A stretch of 64,000 nucleotides of DNA from DATAFF01 sp963744915 (GCA_963744915.1 CAVUUY010000022.1:25201-89200); one strand, 5' to 3'. Positions 48,058 through 57,516 are shown, numbered from the stretch's first letter. Notes: a model not told the origin generated them from the letters alone. Translations and numbers: made by a program.

Positions 48058-49131
48058 TCAGCCCCTTTTTTGCGCCCCAGAAAAGGCCCCAGAAATAGCC
48101 TTCTGAAACTTCGGATCATGATGCCCGTAGGTGCGCTCGATCTGTCCGACTGATGTTCCAAGCAGCGCCGCCACGTCCCACACCTCGATGCCTTCTTGCA
48201 GTGCCCATGTCGCACAGGTGTGGCGAAGAATATGCGGCGTCACCTCTTTCCCCATCCCTGCACCCTGAACCACTCGGCTCCATGCTCGACGTTCCTTTTT
48301 GAACGGCTCGCCTTGCCAAGTGATAACGTGGGCAATTCCCCTGGCTTTATCCGCTCGGTGCCATCGTCGCAGATGTGACATGAGACGTTGAGGTATCCTT
48401 GCTGGTGGCCGGCGTTTGCTTGTCTCACGCTCTCCAGTGCCTCTTCGATGCAAGACCGATTGTTCGACGTCTACATGACCGCCTGAAACGGAGGGGAGCC
48501 ACGAGAGGTTCAGCATGGCTGTGTGGCGCGTTCCCGTGTACAGCCCCAGCAAGATAAAGCGCGCGACGTGATGCAGCCCCAGTCTCCTCGCGGCCCGCAG
48601 CAAAAGAGCCGCTTCATAACGAGTAAGATAGCGTTGCCGGGCTTCACCCTCTGGCGGCATGATGACCACGGGAAGAGCAGGAAGCGGGTTCTCCCTATGC
48701 CAAGCATTGACGGCAGCACGCAGCGTGATCAACTCTCGGCGAGCCGTGGATGCCTTGCGCCCTTGAGAGACGCGCCATTTCACATAATCACGGCAGGATT
48801 GGCCCTTGATCTGGCCGACGAGCTTCTCGCCCCAGAAATCCAATAGCGGCCCCAGGTGGTAGCCCACAAGCTGGGGCGCTGCATGATTCGGAGCGCGTGT
48901 TTTCGCGTACATCATCAAGATTTCTGAGACGGTAAGTTCAGAGGGGTCACGCTGGCCGGTGGGGGTGAATTTTCTGGCGATGTACTCTTCGAGCTTTTTC
49001 TCAGCTCTAGCCCGGCTTGTCTCGCCGCAGCCAGTGCTCTCTTCATGTGCTCCGTCCCTGATGACCCAGACCGTTTCCCGGCCTTTGCGGCCTCGGAGGT
49101 AGAGCCGGGCACTTTTCGCTCGACGCGGCAT
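48058..49131 (-). CDS. tyrosine recombinase (site-specific integrase)
   Basis: 357 residues. The N-terminal arm-binding part (RLYLRGRKGRETVWVIRDG) and SAM-like core-binding domain precede the catalytic domain with Arg in LGLYTGTRHTAMLNLSW, the His-x-x-Arg box HILRHTCATWALQ, a late His and the nucleophile Tyr in GQIERTYGHH. All catalytic residues appear intact. It lies against the 3' end of tRNA-Pro and points towards it, the usual geometry for elements that integrate into tRNA genes. Its first 217 bases overlap the preceding gene in another frame. Confidence 0.92.
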   Translation of the reverse strand: MPRRAKSARLYLRGRKGRETVWVIRDGAHEESTGCGETSRARAEKKLEEYIARKFTPTGQRDPSELTVSEILMMYAKTRAPNHAAPQLVGYHLGPLLDFWGEKLVGQIKGQSCRDYVKWRVSQGRKASTARRELITLRAAVNAWHRENPLPALPVVIMPPEGEARQRYLTRYEAALLLRAARRLGLHHVARFILLGLYTGTRHTAMLNLSWLPSVSGGHVDVEQSVLHRRGTGERETSKRRPPARIPQRLMSHLRRWHRADKARGIAHVITWQGEPFKKERRAWSRVVQGAGMGKEVTPHILRHTCATWALQEGIEVWDVAALLGTSVGQIERTYGHHDPKFQKAISGAFSGAQKRG

Positions 49132-49307
49132 AGCTCCCTCATTTTCTCGATTGCCTCCCCGGTGACGAAATCCTTCCCAGCAATTCGTTCAAGCACAAGC
49201 CTCCCTTTCCTGGCCTCGGTTCGAAGGCTGGAAACGGTCATTCCGCCGTAAGGGAAGAACAACTCGACTGCCACAGCGAGGGGGATTGGTGTGCGGAGGT
49301 CGATCAA
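48915..49307 (-). CDS. small helix-turn-helix protein, probable excisionase/regulator of the element
   Basis: 130 residues from a TTG at complement 49305-49307, chosen because GGAGGA stands just upstream and the product then opens with the family start (IDLRTPIPLAVAVELFFP). YGGMTVSSLRTEARKGRLVLERIAGKDFVTGEAIEKMRELC looks like a MerR/Xis-type winged helix of the kind found before integrases in rhizobial islands. The second half overlaps the integrase in another frame. It could set the direction of recombination or regulate the integrase; this is inference. Confidence 0.65.
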   Translation of the reverse strand: MIDLRTPIPLAVAVELFFPYGGMTVSSLRTEARKGRLVLERIAGKDFVTGEAIEKMRELCRVERKVPGSTSEAAKAGKRSGSSGTEHMKRALAAARQAGLELRKSSKSTSPENSPPPASVTPLNLPSQKS

Positions 49308-49495
49308 ACGTCCTCCGTCATGCTGACTGTCGAGATAGCAACATCGGCGGATGTTTTGTCCCCAATTCAATCCGGGGTTTTCGCGGGATGATCCATGGTT
49401 TTCGCGGGATGCCATCAAGCTTCTGCTGGGCGATTGCTCTCGGACTCGTCAGTGCCGTAGTCGGCAGACTGCCCCGCACATGGTGTTTTGCCCCA

Positions 49496-50020
49496 ACTGC
49501 TCGGCTCGCCCGCGATCCTGAAATGCCGTCGTCGCTACGAAATCGCGCCGCTGACAATTGCCGGCCCCTGCTAGCCATCGCCGACGCGCTTGGCCACGGT
49601 GAAGCTGCCCGAACTGCCCTAGTCGAGCTTCATAGCAATCGGCCAGATGAAGATCCGGGCGTCTCATTGTTGGCAGACATCCGCAAAGTGTTCCTGGCGC
49701 GAGGAGTTGATCGCATCGGCAGTAAGGATCTGGTCGAGGCAATGCTTGAATTGGAGGACGCTGTCTGGGCGGAATGGCGTGGCGTGAACGACGATCGGCC
49801 ACCACACAAGCTGATCCGGTCCGAACTGGCGCGCCTGCTACAACCATTTGGCATTCGCTCCAAGACCATCTGGCCAATAGCGCGCAGGCCGGGCGACCGT
49901 AGTTGTCGTGGCTACACTCGCGACCAGTTTGAAGCCGCTTGGGCGGCCTACTGCCCCACAGTCGCCACAGCCGACACAGCGACACAGCCGAGCAAAATCA
50001 TTGGGTTGCCGCGATCATGA
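49496..50020 (+). pseudogene. C-terminal remnant of a DUF3631 (primase/helicase-associated) protein
   Basis: The frame carries LRNRAADNCRPLLAIADALGHG, VSLLADIRKVFLARGVDRI, SKDLVEAMLELEDAVWAEW and LARLLQPFGIRSKT...CRGYTRDQFEAAWAAY, which is the DUF3631 domain found at the end of phage and plasmid primase-helicase proteins. The large N-terminal part is missing and the frame runs upstream into the antisense of the excisionase-like gene. It is most likely a truncated relic, though a short product could still be made. Confidence 0.7.
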
Positions 50021-50118
50021 CCCGTCACAGTTGCCGACACAGTGTTGGGCGATCATTCCAGCGGCCAGCAATCAGGCGGTCTATCGGCCACAGTGAAATC
50101 GGAGGGCTATCGTGGTTG

Positions 50119-50320
50119 CGGAAAGAGCGCGGTCGGAATCTTGCCTCTTCAACCTTGAACAAATATCTCAACGTGTTTCGCAAGACCTTGAAGATCGCCA
50201 TGGAGGAGGTGGCCATCGCTAGTCTGCCGCCGATAGCTATGGTATCCCGGTTCATGGATACGGATCTGCCGCATCTGACCAGCGATACCTCATGCAAGAT
50301 TGGGAACTTCTGGTTTTGAT
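50119..50320 (+). pseudogene. possible fragment of a recombinase core-binding domain
   Basis: A short open stretch reads RKERGRNLASSTLNKYLNVF then RKTLKIAMEEVAIASLPPI, resembling the N-terminal SAM-like domain of tyrosine recombinases (STLN-YL...L-yA...I-S-P). No start signal and no catalytic domain follow; the DNA then turns AT-rich. Weak evidence. Confidence 0.3.
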
Positions 50321-50770
50321 TTAAAGCTTGTTCAGAAACTCGCTGCCGACATTTCCCGGCTCATTTCAGGACTTCGCATATGGACAGTTTGCAATCGAAT
50401 TAAATTCGAAAGTTTCATAATTAGCATGTAAAACTTGTCAACCACAAAAGGTTATTATCCATATGATATTTAAAGCCAGGACTACACTGATTGCCTACAT
50501 AATAGAAGATCGAGGGAAATTTTCTTTTACTGTCAAATGAAAAAAGATTAATTTGGGTAATTTGGCCAAGATCCCCATCTGCTGCTAACCAGTGTGCCGT
50601 TCCTTGGCGGCGGAGATATGACTAGCCGTCTCCAACCCCCAGGCACATCCACGACTGTCAATAGAGCCCGCAGTAACGGGCATTTCTGATCCCCTACTTA
50701 CCGTTGGAGGAAGGGTCAGGGGTGGTTTTTGCCCTACTTCGCGGCCCAAACTAAGTGAGTGATATTTGGT
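50321..50770. other. 450-base AT-rich gap inside the element
   Basis: No supported gene. 50330-50580 is strongly AT-rich with many stops in all frames. 50590-50760 is less so and holds only short open frames without ribosome binding sites. It marks the junction between the DUF3631 relic and the decayed helicase. Confidence 0.5.
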
Positions 50771-52300
50771 GAACAGCAACATTTATCTGAAGCTCATTTC
50801 GAACGAACCATTTGATGATTCAGAACCACTCGTAGGCGGTGTCGATATCTGCGTCTGCTCCTTGCGGCAGTTTCAAGACCACCGCTGCAGCCTGTTACAT
50901 CAGGGACAACATACGACTTCGATCAAGGAGGTTTATGTATGTGGCTCAATCGGTCCGTCTCATCGATGAATTTGAAGCGACCCTGATCAAATTGGGTGTG
51001 GAAAACATCATCAAGATCCACTCCGAAACCACCTCTAACGTCGTCACAGATGTGATGAATGTTCTGAGAGACCCGCCAGACATGGCCGTCGTTCTTATCA
51101 GCCATTCCGCGTTTTTCCGAATTCCTTACTTTCCCGATAGGAGTGACTGGCAGATATTCTTCGATGAGAGATCCCGAGATCGACACGTCTCACCGAGCTA
51201 AAGCTAAACGTCTCTCATGAACTCCTTCGCAATTACATTCAAGCTCATCGTATTTCCAGTCAACTCTCCAAAGTCACCAAACGCAGAGGTGCCAATATTG
51301 ATGACTTGCTGAAGCTACCCGATACGGCAATGGATGGGTTCCGAGAATTGCTTGAGCACATTAAGTCCAAGGAACTACACCGTCTATGTCCGAAATGAGG
51401 ACTATGATCGCGTTATAAACCGGGCCACCTCAGACCGATGATGAAGCGATTGGTCCATTCCGTTCCTCAGCGTGATCAAAGCCAAGCGTGTTCGTCCAAC
51501 TGTTGCTTTCTGGCGGCGAACTTTGAGTCACTCCTACTCTACCATCATCTGAAGAAGGCTGGGTATAATCCTCAACCGGCCCAAGCTCTTCTAAAAAGAC
51601 TGAGATACACCAGCTATCCTGATTCTATCGGTCAACGAGCCTCGATCCGATATTGCCTTGAGAAGGAAAAATTCAGCAAGACCATTCGCAAGAAACTGAC
51701 CAGCGATGGCAAGACGGTGAAGCAGGCAATCGACGACACCATCCTGGCTCATGTTGGTGATCGTCCGTTTCTCCTCGCGACCAATAACGATGACAAGAAT
51801 AGCCCTCTGGTCCAATCACCGAATGCCAAACTTCTGGGTGGTAAGGTCAGCGGTTTGAACTGCTATGATCAATATACCTGCATCGTCTTTATCCCGGCTC
51901 TTAATCGCAAAACCATTCACCAGTCACTCTTGCTCCATCTGGGATTTGACCGAAACACGATCACTCGCTCACACCTTGATTGAACAGGCTCATCAGGTGG
52001 TCAATGCGAACCAATCTGCGGGTCATCGATTCCACCAAGCCCGTTGAGATCATTGTTGCGGATAAATCAACGGCAATGGCTCTTGGTAAAATCTTGGGAA
52101 CCAGTGACATTCGACGCATTGGCAACATCATCAATCGAAAAGCCAACAGCCACAACCAAACCCGTTCCCTATTCCCAAAAAGACAAGGATAAGCGGTTCG
52201 TCGGCCTGAAACTGGTGAGGGAATTGGAGACAATGAGTGCCAATGATGCGCTGACCCTCATGCAACGAAAACACTACCAAATATTCTTAATACTATAAGA
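50771..52300 (+). pseudogene. decayed phage/plasmid-type helicase
   Basis: Joined across at least five frame changes, the residues make one helicase-like protein: NSNIYLKLISNEPFDDSEPL, SAPCGSFKTTAAACYIRDN (a Walker A in which the Gly before Lys is Phe), FMYVAQSVRLIDEF, VVLISHSAFFRI, WQIFFDE (Walker B with DE), ELLRNYIQAHRISSQL, then SYPDSIGQRASIRY and, further on, NCYDQYTCIVFIPALN and MRTNLRVIDSTKPVEIIVADKSTAMAL. The broken frames and damaged Walker A show it is inactive. It probably replicated the element or an ancestral phage. Confidence 0.65.
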
Positions 52301-52454
52301 AAAAAAGGTAGTGATTTCGTGGTAAGTGGCGACACTCAAGACGGTGGTATCGCTTTAGAATTCCCTTGAGATTACCTTTCACCTCAATAAGAACGCCTTC
52401 AGGCCTCGGGATTTCACAATAGGCCAATATGATCTTCAGGGTTTCGTTTCGTTC

Positions 52455-53302
52455 ATGAGGCAGCAAAGTGGGATTCCTATAGATGCCAATGACAAGCTGC
52501 TTCTGTTCAACATGACCACCTTTGAGATGAGGGATGGTGAAGACGGTTATCGCAGGCAGAACAATTTCAAATGTGCTTATGGTTTGGTGTTGGATTTCGA
52601 CAATGGTTCGCTATCACCAGAAGAATTTGAGCGGATATTCTGGAATGATGCGGGACCTTTAGGGAAAACCTCATTCATCATCTGCAACAGCTTCTCACGA
52701 TCAGCACAACAACCCAATCGCTATCGAGTTCATCCTACCTTTCCTCAATCCCTGCCCATCACTCGAGCTTTTCCAATTGGTGCATGATTCCTTGGTCGAA
52801 CGCATTAGGGTAGTGACGGGATATGGAATGAAGGAAGCCGGTCTTGATCCACAATGCCGCAGCGGGATTCAGTCATTTCGTGTTCCCTGCACCAATCGTG
52901 ATCAGCGGGAGTGGGCTTTCTTCAGAACCTATGGCATGACCACCAGAGAATTCGCCAAGTTTGCCATCAACCCGATCACCTATGAGGAAGTTAAACCGAT
53001 CACTCATCCCAAACCTGATCATGGCTTCTGGAACCAGCGAACCAAGAATATCACTCCTGAGTTTGTGGCGATCAAGGAGGCCAAGAAGCAGGAACTGAAA
53101 GGCCATGAAGGAAGGTCGCCATCATATCTATTTCGATTTCGGTATCTTTTTGCGGGGAAACGGATATTCACTGGATGAGATTAATCTTGAACTCTTGGAT
53201 ATCGCCGGAACTGATCCCAAGATGCGACGTAAAGCCTATGACATTATGGTGAGCTTATATAAGTATGCCGGGATGAGTCGCAAACCAAGCAGACCATGTT
53301 GA
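52455..53302 (+). pseudogene. decayed primase-like replication protein
   Basis: Three frames follow each other: YGLVLDFDNGSLSPEEFERIFW and SFIICNSFSRSAQQPNRYRV; then LVERIRVVTGYGMKEAGLDPQ, RSGIQSFRVPCTNRDQREWAFF; then FLRGNGYSLDEINLELLDIAG. The order DFDNG ... NRYRV ... DPQCRSGIQSFRVPCTN resembles the catalytic part of RepB/archaeo-eukaryotic type plasmid primases. Frameshifts near 52740-52780 and 53110 break the gene. It sits just after the helicase relic, so both come from one replication module. Confidence 0.6.
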
Positions 53303-53741
53303 GTAGGTCAAGTTTTCCCGCGACAACACCCTTCCTTCTAATACCTGAGCACAGTCAAACCTTCGTTTGTTAGCTGACCGATAAGATAACTAAGTAAATC
53401 ATGAATGGGAGCGTAGCGAGTTCCTCAAGAACGAGCGAAGCGCCACGACCCAAAGTGTTCAAGTGCGGCTTTATTTGCCAAGAAATACCAGCCCGTTCAA
53501 AATGAAATCCCTTGGAGGAGTACTGTCAGGTAATTGAGCGAGTTACGCCTTTCTTCTTGACTTTTTCCAGAAATCGTGGTAGTGTTCTTCAGATTTTATG
53601 ATGATGATAGTGATTAGATATTACTAAGCTTTAACATTGAGGCTTCATCTCCGACATCGACCCAAAGGAAAACAATGTCCCGAGGAAGTGGTGAAGGCTG
53701 TTCTGCGTTAATGCTTATTCTTAAAGAAGGAAATATTATCG
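53303..53741. other. 439-base gap; no gene seen, promoter near its end
   Basis: AT-rich sequence with stops in all frames. A candidate promoter at 53557-53585 is listed separately. ATGTCCCGAGG at 53673 opens a 146-codon frame that overlaps the gene at 53742 almost entirely in another phase and lacks protein-like composition, so I do not call it. Confidence 0.45.
53557..53585 (+). promoter_or_regulatory. candidate sigma-70 promoter for the cargo genes starting at 53742
   Basis: TTGACT (53557-53562), a 17-base spacer and TAGTGT (53580-53585), about 155 bases before the ATG at 53742. Good -35 and spacing, weaker -10. In AT-rich DNA such matches arise easily. Confidence 0.3.
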
Positions 53742-54170
53742 ATGACTGCTACCGTAGAGAACCTCAATGCCAACGAGCGGCGCCAGGAGTTCCAGCAATG
53801 GGTAACCACCCAGGTGCGGGAGCGCAAGATCACCGAGGACGAACTCAAAGCGATCCTCACCGATTTCGGTTTAGACGTTCCTTCAAAGGTCAGGCCGAAG
53901 GATCGCGGCACTATCAAGACCTTGATCGAGGCGCAAGTCGAAGCCAAGCGATTGGCACAGGAAAGACGCGAGGACTGGATGTGGGATCGTCTCGAAGCGA
54001 TTCAGTTGACCATGCAAAGGCCTGCTCAACTCTGTCCAGAAAACACCTACACGGAACTGAACCCGGAAGGACTGAAAGAGTTCTGGAAGCTGATGGTCGA
54101 GAGCCGCGAGAATGACCCGGACGAGAACAACGGTATCCTTCGCGAATGGCTGTGGAGGAATTCTCGATGA
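53742..54170 (+). CDS. hypothetical protein of the element
   Basis: 142 residues with AGAAGGAAA 10 bases before the ATG. The product is charged and helical (NERRQEFQQWVTTQVRERKI, EAQVEAKRLAQERREDWMWD), without membrane segments or a known motif. Higher GC than its surroundings. The same reading frame continues open after its stop into the next gene. Confidence 0.6.
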   Translation: MTATVENLNANERRQEFQQWVTTQVRERKITEDELKAILTDFGLDVPSKVRPKDRGTIKTLIEAQVEAKRLAQERREDWMWDRLEAIQLTMQRPAQLCPENTYTELNPEGLKEFWKLMVESRENDPDENNGILREWLWRNSR

Positions 54171-54266
54171 ACTACCCCGCACTCCGAAGGGCAGGGAGAT
54201 TCGTTTCGAGGCTATCATAGACCTCTTGAAGGTCGCGCAATACGACGCGCTCGAGAGGCATGGGAC

Positions 54267-54629
54267 TTGCTCACCTCGCTCGACGACCATGATCCGCTTC
54301 TACCTCGGATATGGGCAGCGATCGACTCTTCACCCTGGCACGATTGGACTTGTCTGGAGACGCGCTACGATGCGCTGCGATGGCGTCTCGCCACCGATGA
54401 TGTCAATGAGGACTGCTATCGCGAGCTTCTCAGGATTGCTGACCATGCCCGCAAGTTCGGCCATCACAATTTGCTGCACACGGTCACCGCTGTCTCTGTC
54501 ATCCTTGAGAACATACTGCGCGACAAGAAGGCGCTGCAAGCGGCAGTCGATGTGCCCCAGTGCGGACGCCGAACTTATCAGTACGACAAGCTGAAGCTGG
54601 AGTATGAGGGCGGCACGTTGGGAAATTGA
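54267..54629 (+). CDS. hypothetical protein of the element, start uncertain
   Basis: 120 residues from a TTG at 54267; no ATG is available and the frame is open back to 54171, directly after the stop of the previous gene and in the same phase. The product is helical (DHDPLLPRIWAAIDSSPWHDW, ELLRIADHARKFGHHNLLHTV) with no known domain. It may be coupled to, or formerly fused with, the previous gene. Confidence 0.45.
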   Translation: MLTSLDDHDPLLPRIWAAIDSSPWHDWTCLETRYDALRWRLATDDVNEDCYRELLRIADHARKFGHHNLLHTVTAVSVILENILRDKKALQAAVDVPQCGRRTYQYDKLKLEYEGGTLGN

Positions 54630-54682
54630 GCAATGAACGAAAGTGATTTCAAGAAGCGTATCTAACCAAAAGAGGTTCATTG

Positions 54683-55117
54683 ATGCAGAACTATAAGAGT
54701 TTTGAGACGCATGACGGACATTTAGAGGTGTTCGAAACAGCGGAGCCAGTGACCTGGAAGCCTGGAGAACCGCTGCTCTGGTATCATGTGTTCAATATCG
54801 AAGTGCTGGAACAGGAGCTGGCTCTAATCAAGCAGAGTAGTAAAGGACGGTTCACGATAGAGACTTCTGGCCGCCGTGAGAATGTTTACTGTTGCGCCAA
54901 GGACATATTCAAGTTGTGTGGCACGTACAATCAGCGCCAACGAGCTGCTCACCTGATTCGAGAATGCGATCGGCTAGAGGCCAAGTGGTGCCACCAGTCA
55001 AATATCAAAGATGGTTTTGTAGCGCCCGGAAAAACCTTTGACGAAGAGGAATGGTCGAGAGATTTTGAAAACCTTGAGAGGGATATTGCTGAATGCTTAC
55101 GGCGGCCCGCTATGTGA
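54683..55117 (+). CDS. hypothetical protein, paralogue A of a duplicated pair
   Basis: 144 residues from the ATG at 54683, with AGAGG upstream. It shares with the protein at 55602 the phrases MQNYK, TAEP-x2-WKPG, LEQE-x-A-x-IKQ, GRF, RQRAAH-x2-RE-x-DR and EEEWS, roughly half of all positions. No family recognised; it is acidic, with four cysteines clustered near the middle (NVYCCAKDIFKLCG). The leader before the ATG is also conserved between the two copies. Confidence 0.65.
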   Translation: MQNYKSFETHDGHLEVFETAEPVTWKPGEPLLWYHVFNIEVLEQELALIKQSSKGRFTIETSGRRENVYCCAKDIFKLCGTYNQRQRAAHLIRECDRLEAKWCHQSNIKDGFVAPGKTFDEEEWSRDFENLERDIAECLRRPAM

Positions 55118-55177
55118 CCCAGTCATCATAAGTAAGTATACAAAATCCAGTAATATCAACAGCAGGTAAAAGAAGAT

Positions 55178-55537
55178 ATGAGTAAACTAATTAATTCTGC
55201 CGACGCACGAAATAAAAGGCCACCGAAAAATACGGAGGTAGTTTCGCGGTATTGGGAACAGTTCTATGTCGATTGGGAAGACCCGAACTCTAGATGTTTC
55301 CTGTGCGGCCATCACGGAATTATTAATGTGCGGCTAGCTGTTAGGCCTGAGGCAGAAAAAGTTGACCGACTCGAATTTTGCATCTGTCCCAATGGGCAAG
55401 TGCGGCGCTGGGCTCACTGGCCGATGAACGCCGAGCAAGTTCAACGCGAATTGGATCGAATCGCATCGGTGAGAAAATCAACGACAAATCACGAAAGCAG
55501 AACAGTGGAAGGGCATAAGACTACACAAAAACTATGA
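55178..55537 (+). CDS. hypothetical protein with CxxC motif (partner of paralogue A)
   Basis: 119 residues, 60 bases after paralogue A. CFLCGHHG and CICPNG provide four cysteines and two histidines that could bind zinc. The stretch FCICPNGQVRRWAHWP recurs in a damaged copy at 56925-57151, which shows the gene was duplicated with its neighbour. Hydrophilic C-terminus. Family unknown. Confidence 0.6.
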   Translation: MSKLINSADARNKRPPKNTEVVSRYWEQFYVDWEDPNSRCFLCGHHGIINVRLAVRPEAEKVDRLEFCICPNGQVRRWAHWPMNAEQVQRELDRIASVRKSTTNHESRTVEGHKTTQKL

Positions 55538-55601
55538 AGCCGTGTCGCAAGCATGAATGTACTGACTAGGAAGCACAGTATTTAACCAAGAGGGTTGATT
55601 G

Positions 55602-56021
55602 ATGCAGAACTATAAGGCCGTTAGGACGCAGAACGGAGTAGAGTTAGCCAAAACAGCGGAACCAGCAAACTGGAAGCCTGGGAAAACGCTCTGGGATCAT
55701 ATTTTTGATATCAAAATGCTGGAACAGGAGTTCGCTCGCATCAAGCAGGCCGATCAAGGACGGTTCAACGAAGAAACCGCCGAGTACCTTGACGATGTTA
55801 ATTATGCCGCCTGGGACATATACAAATGTTGTGACACATACGTTGAGCGCCAACGAGCGGCTCATGTCTATCGTGAGAGCGATCGGATACAAGCCGAGTG
55901 GCTCCATCACTTCGAGATAGAAGATGGTTTGGCACCGCCTGGAACGCGTTTTAATGAAGAAGAATGGTCGAAACGTGTTGAACGGATGCTCATGGCAGTG
56001 GCGGTCGAATTGAGGAAATGA
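55602..56021 (+). CDS. hypothetical protein, paralogue B of a duplicated pair
   Basis: 139 residues from the ATG at 55602, with AAGAGGG upstream. Alignment to the protein at 54683 is continuous over the whole length (see shared phrases there), with divergence mainly in the first 20 and last 20 residues. Most of the cysteine cluster is replaced (NYAAWDIYKCC). The degree of divergence suggests an old duplication kept under some selection. Confidence 0.65.
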   Translation: MQNYKAVRTQNGVELAKTAEPANWKPGKTLWDHIFDIKMLEQEFARIKQADQGRFNEETAEYLDDVNYAAWDIYKCCDTYVERQRAAHVYRESDRIQAEWLHHFEIEDGLAPPGTRFNEEEWSKRVERMLMAVAVELRK

Positions 56022-56309
56022 GCAATGGGTAACGAGAAGGGACCAAATTATGCCCTGGGACGACGCGGAGGTTGGCAATGCGCCAGTCACAGCCGAGGGT
56101 CAGAAAAATTAGAACTGAGCTCGAGAAGGTTGAGCCGTTGGGGTTCGGACATCATCGCCCGCTGCTCGCGGCGCCGACCGTCTGCGCGCCAGATCGTGCG
56201 CGAGCTCAAGCGCGACAGCACCCTTCCATGTTGAGAGTTCTGCCCCTCGTTTCTTTACCAAGGATCAGATTGACTTTGCGAAAATAATCCCGGTACCAGA
56301 AATATACGA

Positions 56310-56792
56310 ATGTATTCATATGGGACCGACCCATTTCGGACTCAAATCTTCTACGATAATCCTGTAATCTATCCTCCGGAATTGGCCTTGGAAGCCAAGC
56401 AAGCACATGGCTATACGTGTCGCGAGAAGTGGTGTTTGGAATATTGGGGTACGCCCTCAAACGCAATGAAGTCGGTGTTTGAAGTAATAGCTCCTGAAAG
56501 GATCAGATTGGAATTTGAGACGCTGTATTTGCCTCCCCTTAAGATCCTCAATGCGCTTACCACCGAGGTTCCATGTCATATCAAGGGCTGGTTCTTTCCA
56601 TGCTCCGGATATGCAGCGGTGGTGCGCGGCAGAAAAGCGGATATTTTCGTGCTGCCAGACATTTATGACCTTCAGCAACTCAAGGTCTTAGAGGCAAAAA
56701 ATGCAGAGAGAAGACAAGCCTATGAGGAAGCCATGGGCGAGCGATGGGAAGTCGAAAGAAGAAGTGACTCCAGAGAAGCAGTAACGAGATGA
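56310..56792 (+). CDS. hypothetical protein of the element
   Basis: 160 residues; no family recognised. The composition is protein-like (IRLEFETLYLPPLKILNALTTE, GWFFPCSGYAAVVRGRKADIFVLP) and the end is a charged helix. The start is uncertain since no good ribosome binding site precedes 56310. It lies between paralogue B and the damaged copy of the CxxC gene, so it or its carrier DNA may have been inserted into the duplicated unit. The 290 bases upstream hold no supported gene. Confidence 0.5.
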   Translation: MYSYGTDPFRTQIFYDNPVIYPPELALEAKQAHGYTCREKWCLEYWGTPSNAMKSVFEVIAPERIRLEFETLYLPPLKILNALTTEVPCHIKGWFFPCSGYAAVVRGRKADIFVLPDIYDLQQLKVLEAKNAERRQAYEEAMGERWEVERRSDSREAVTR

Positions 56793-56924
56793 TAACCACC
56801 GTGCCGCCTATCGTCGCTCTTTAGAAGTCCTCAGATAGCAACGGACGGCACGGTGATTATTTTTTTGCAGGAGGAAGAAGGTATCAGAGCCATCACTCGC
56901 GCCATCTCTCAACCACTTGAATCC

Positions 56925-57151
56925 AAAGAGGGCGACAAGAGAGGTGTATCTGTCCCAACGGGCGAGTGCTCCGGTGGTATGAATGGGCCCCAGACAGCAG
57001 AGCGATCGATTCTAAAGGACAACTAGATGGGTTCTTTTCATGTTTTAGGTTACGCATAATTAACATCACTGGCAACAAAGCCTGTGCTATGATTTGCCGA
57101 TTAATTATTATTAAACTTGAAATTTTTTATCAAATACGGATGCGCTGTTGA
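56925..57151 (+). pseudogene. truncated copy of the CxxC-motif gene at 55178
   Basis: In one frame the stretch reads RCICPNGRVLRWYEWAPDSRA, matching FCICPNGQVRRWAHWPMNAE of the gene at 55178. No start or N-terminal CFLCG part is present and the frame ends in an AT-rich tail (ICRLIIIKLEIFYQIRMRC). It is the relic of the second member of the duplicated two-gene unit. Confidence 0.6.
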
Positions 57152-57246
57152 CCCTCACGAAGCTCCGGTTTCATCACTTCTAAACGACGCGAGAGGCATG
57201 AGCAACAACGGATTATTATGAGCATTTAATTGTTCGAGAGTTCTAT

Positions 57247-57516
57247 TTGTATTTGAGGAGTCGATTTAAATTGATTAGATATAAACCCCCGACAAAAGTC
57301 AATCATTATACCAAGGAATTGCGCGGTCCACCCCAGAATCGATATGGCGGACACCAGAAACAGAGGCTGAAGGGCTGGGGCAAGATCGGCAAGGCTAATG
57401 ACGGCCGATCACTCACCCAGGATGAAATTGAGCAATGGGCCAAGGAACATGATTTAAACTCACACAACGAGAACTTACCTGCATCCAGACCCGCATCGAC
57501 CCGTGCTTTGGGATAG
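57247..57516 (+). CDS. possible small hypothetical protein
   Basis: 89 codons from a TTG; the product is basic and hydrophilic (QNRYGGHQKQRLKGWGKIGK), with EIEQWAKEHDL near the end. No ribosome binding site of note and no known family. It stops two bases before the ATG of the DUF3820-like gene. It may be a fragment. Confidence 0.3.
   Translation: MYLRSRFKLIRYKPPTKVNHYTKELRGPPQNRYGGHQKQRLKGWGKIGKANDGRSLTQDEIEQWAKEHDLNSHNENLPASRPASTRALG

Noticed and set aside
53675..54115. 146-codon open frame overlapping the gene at 53742
   Set aside because: Composition is not protein-like (dispersed Arg/Gly/Ser), and the overlapping frame at 53742 has the better ribosome binding site and helical product.
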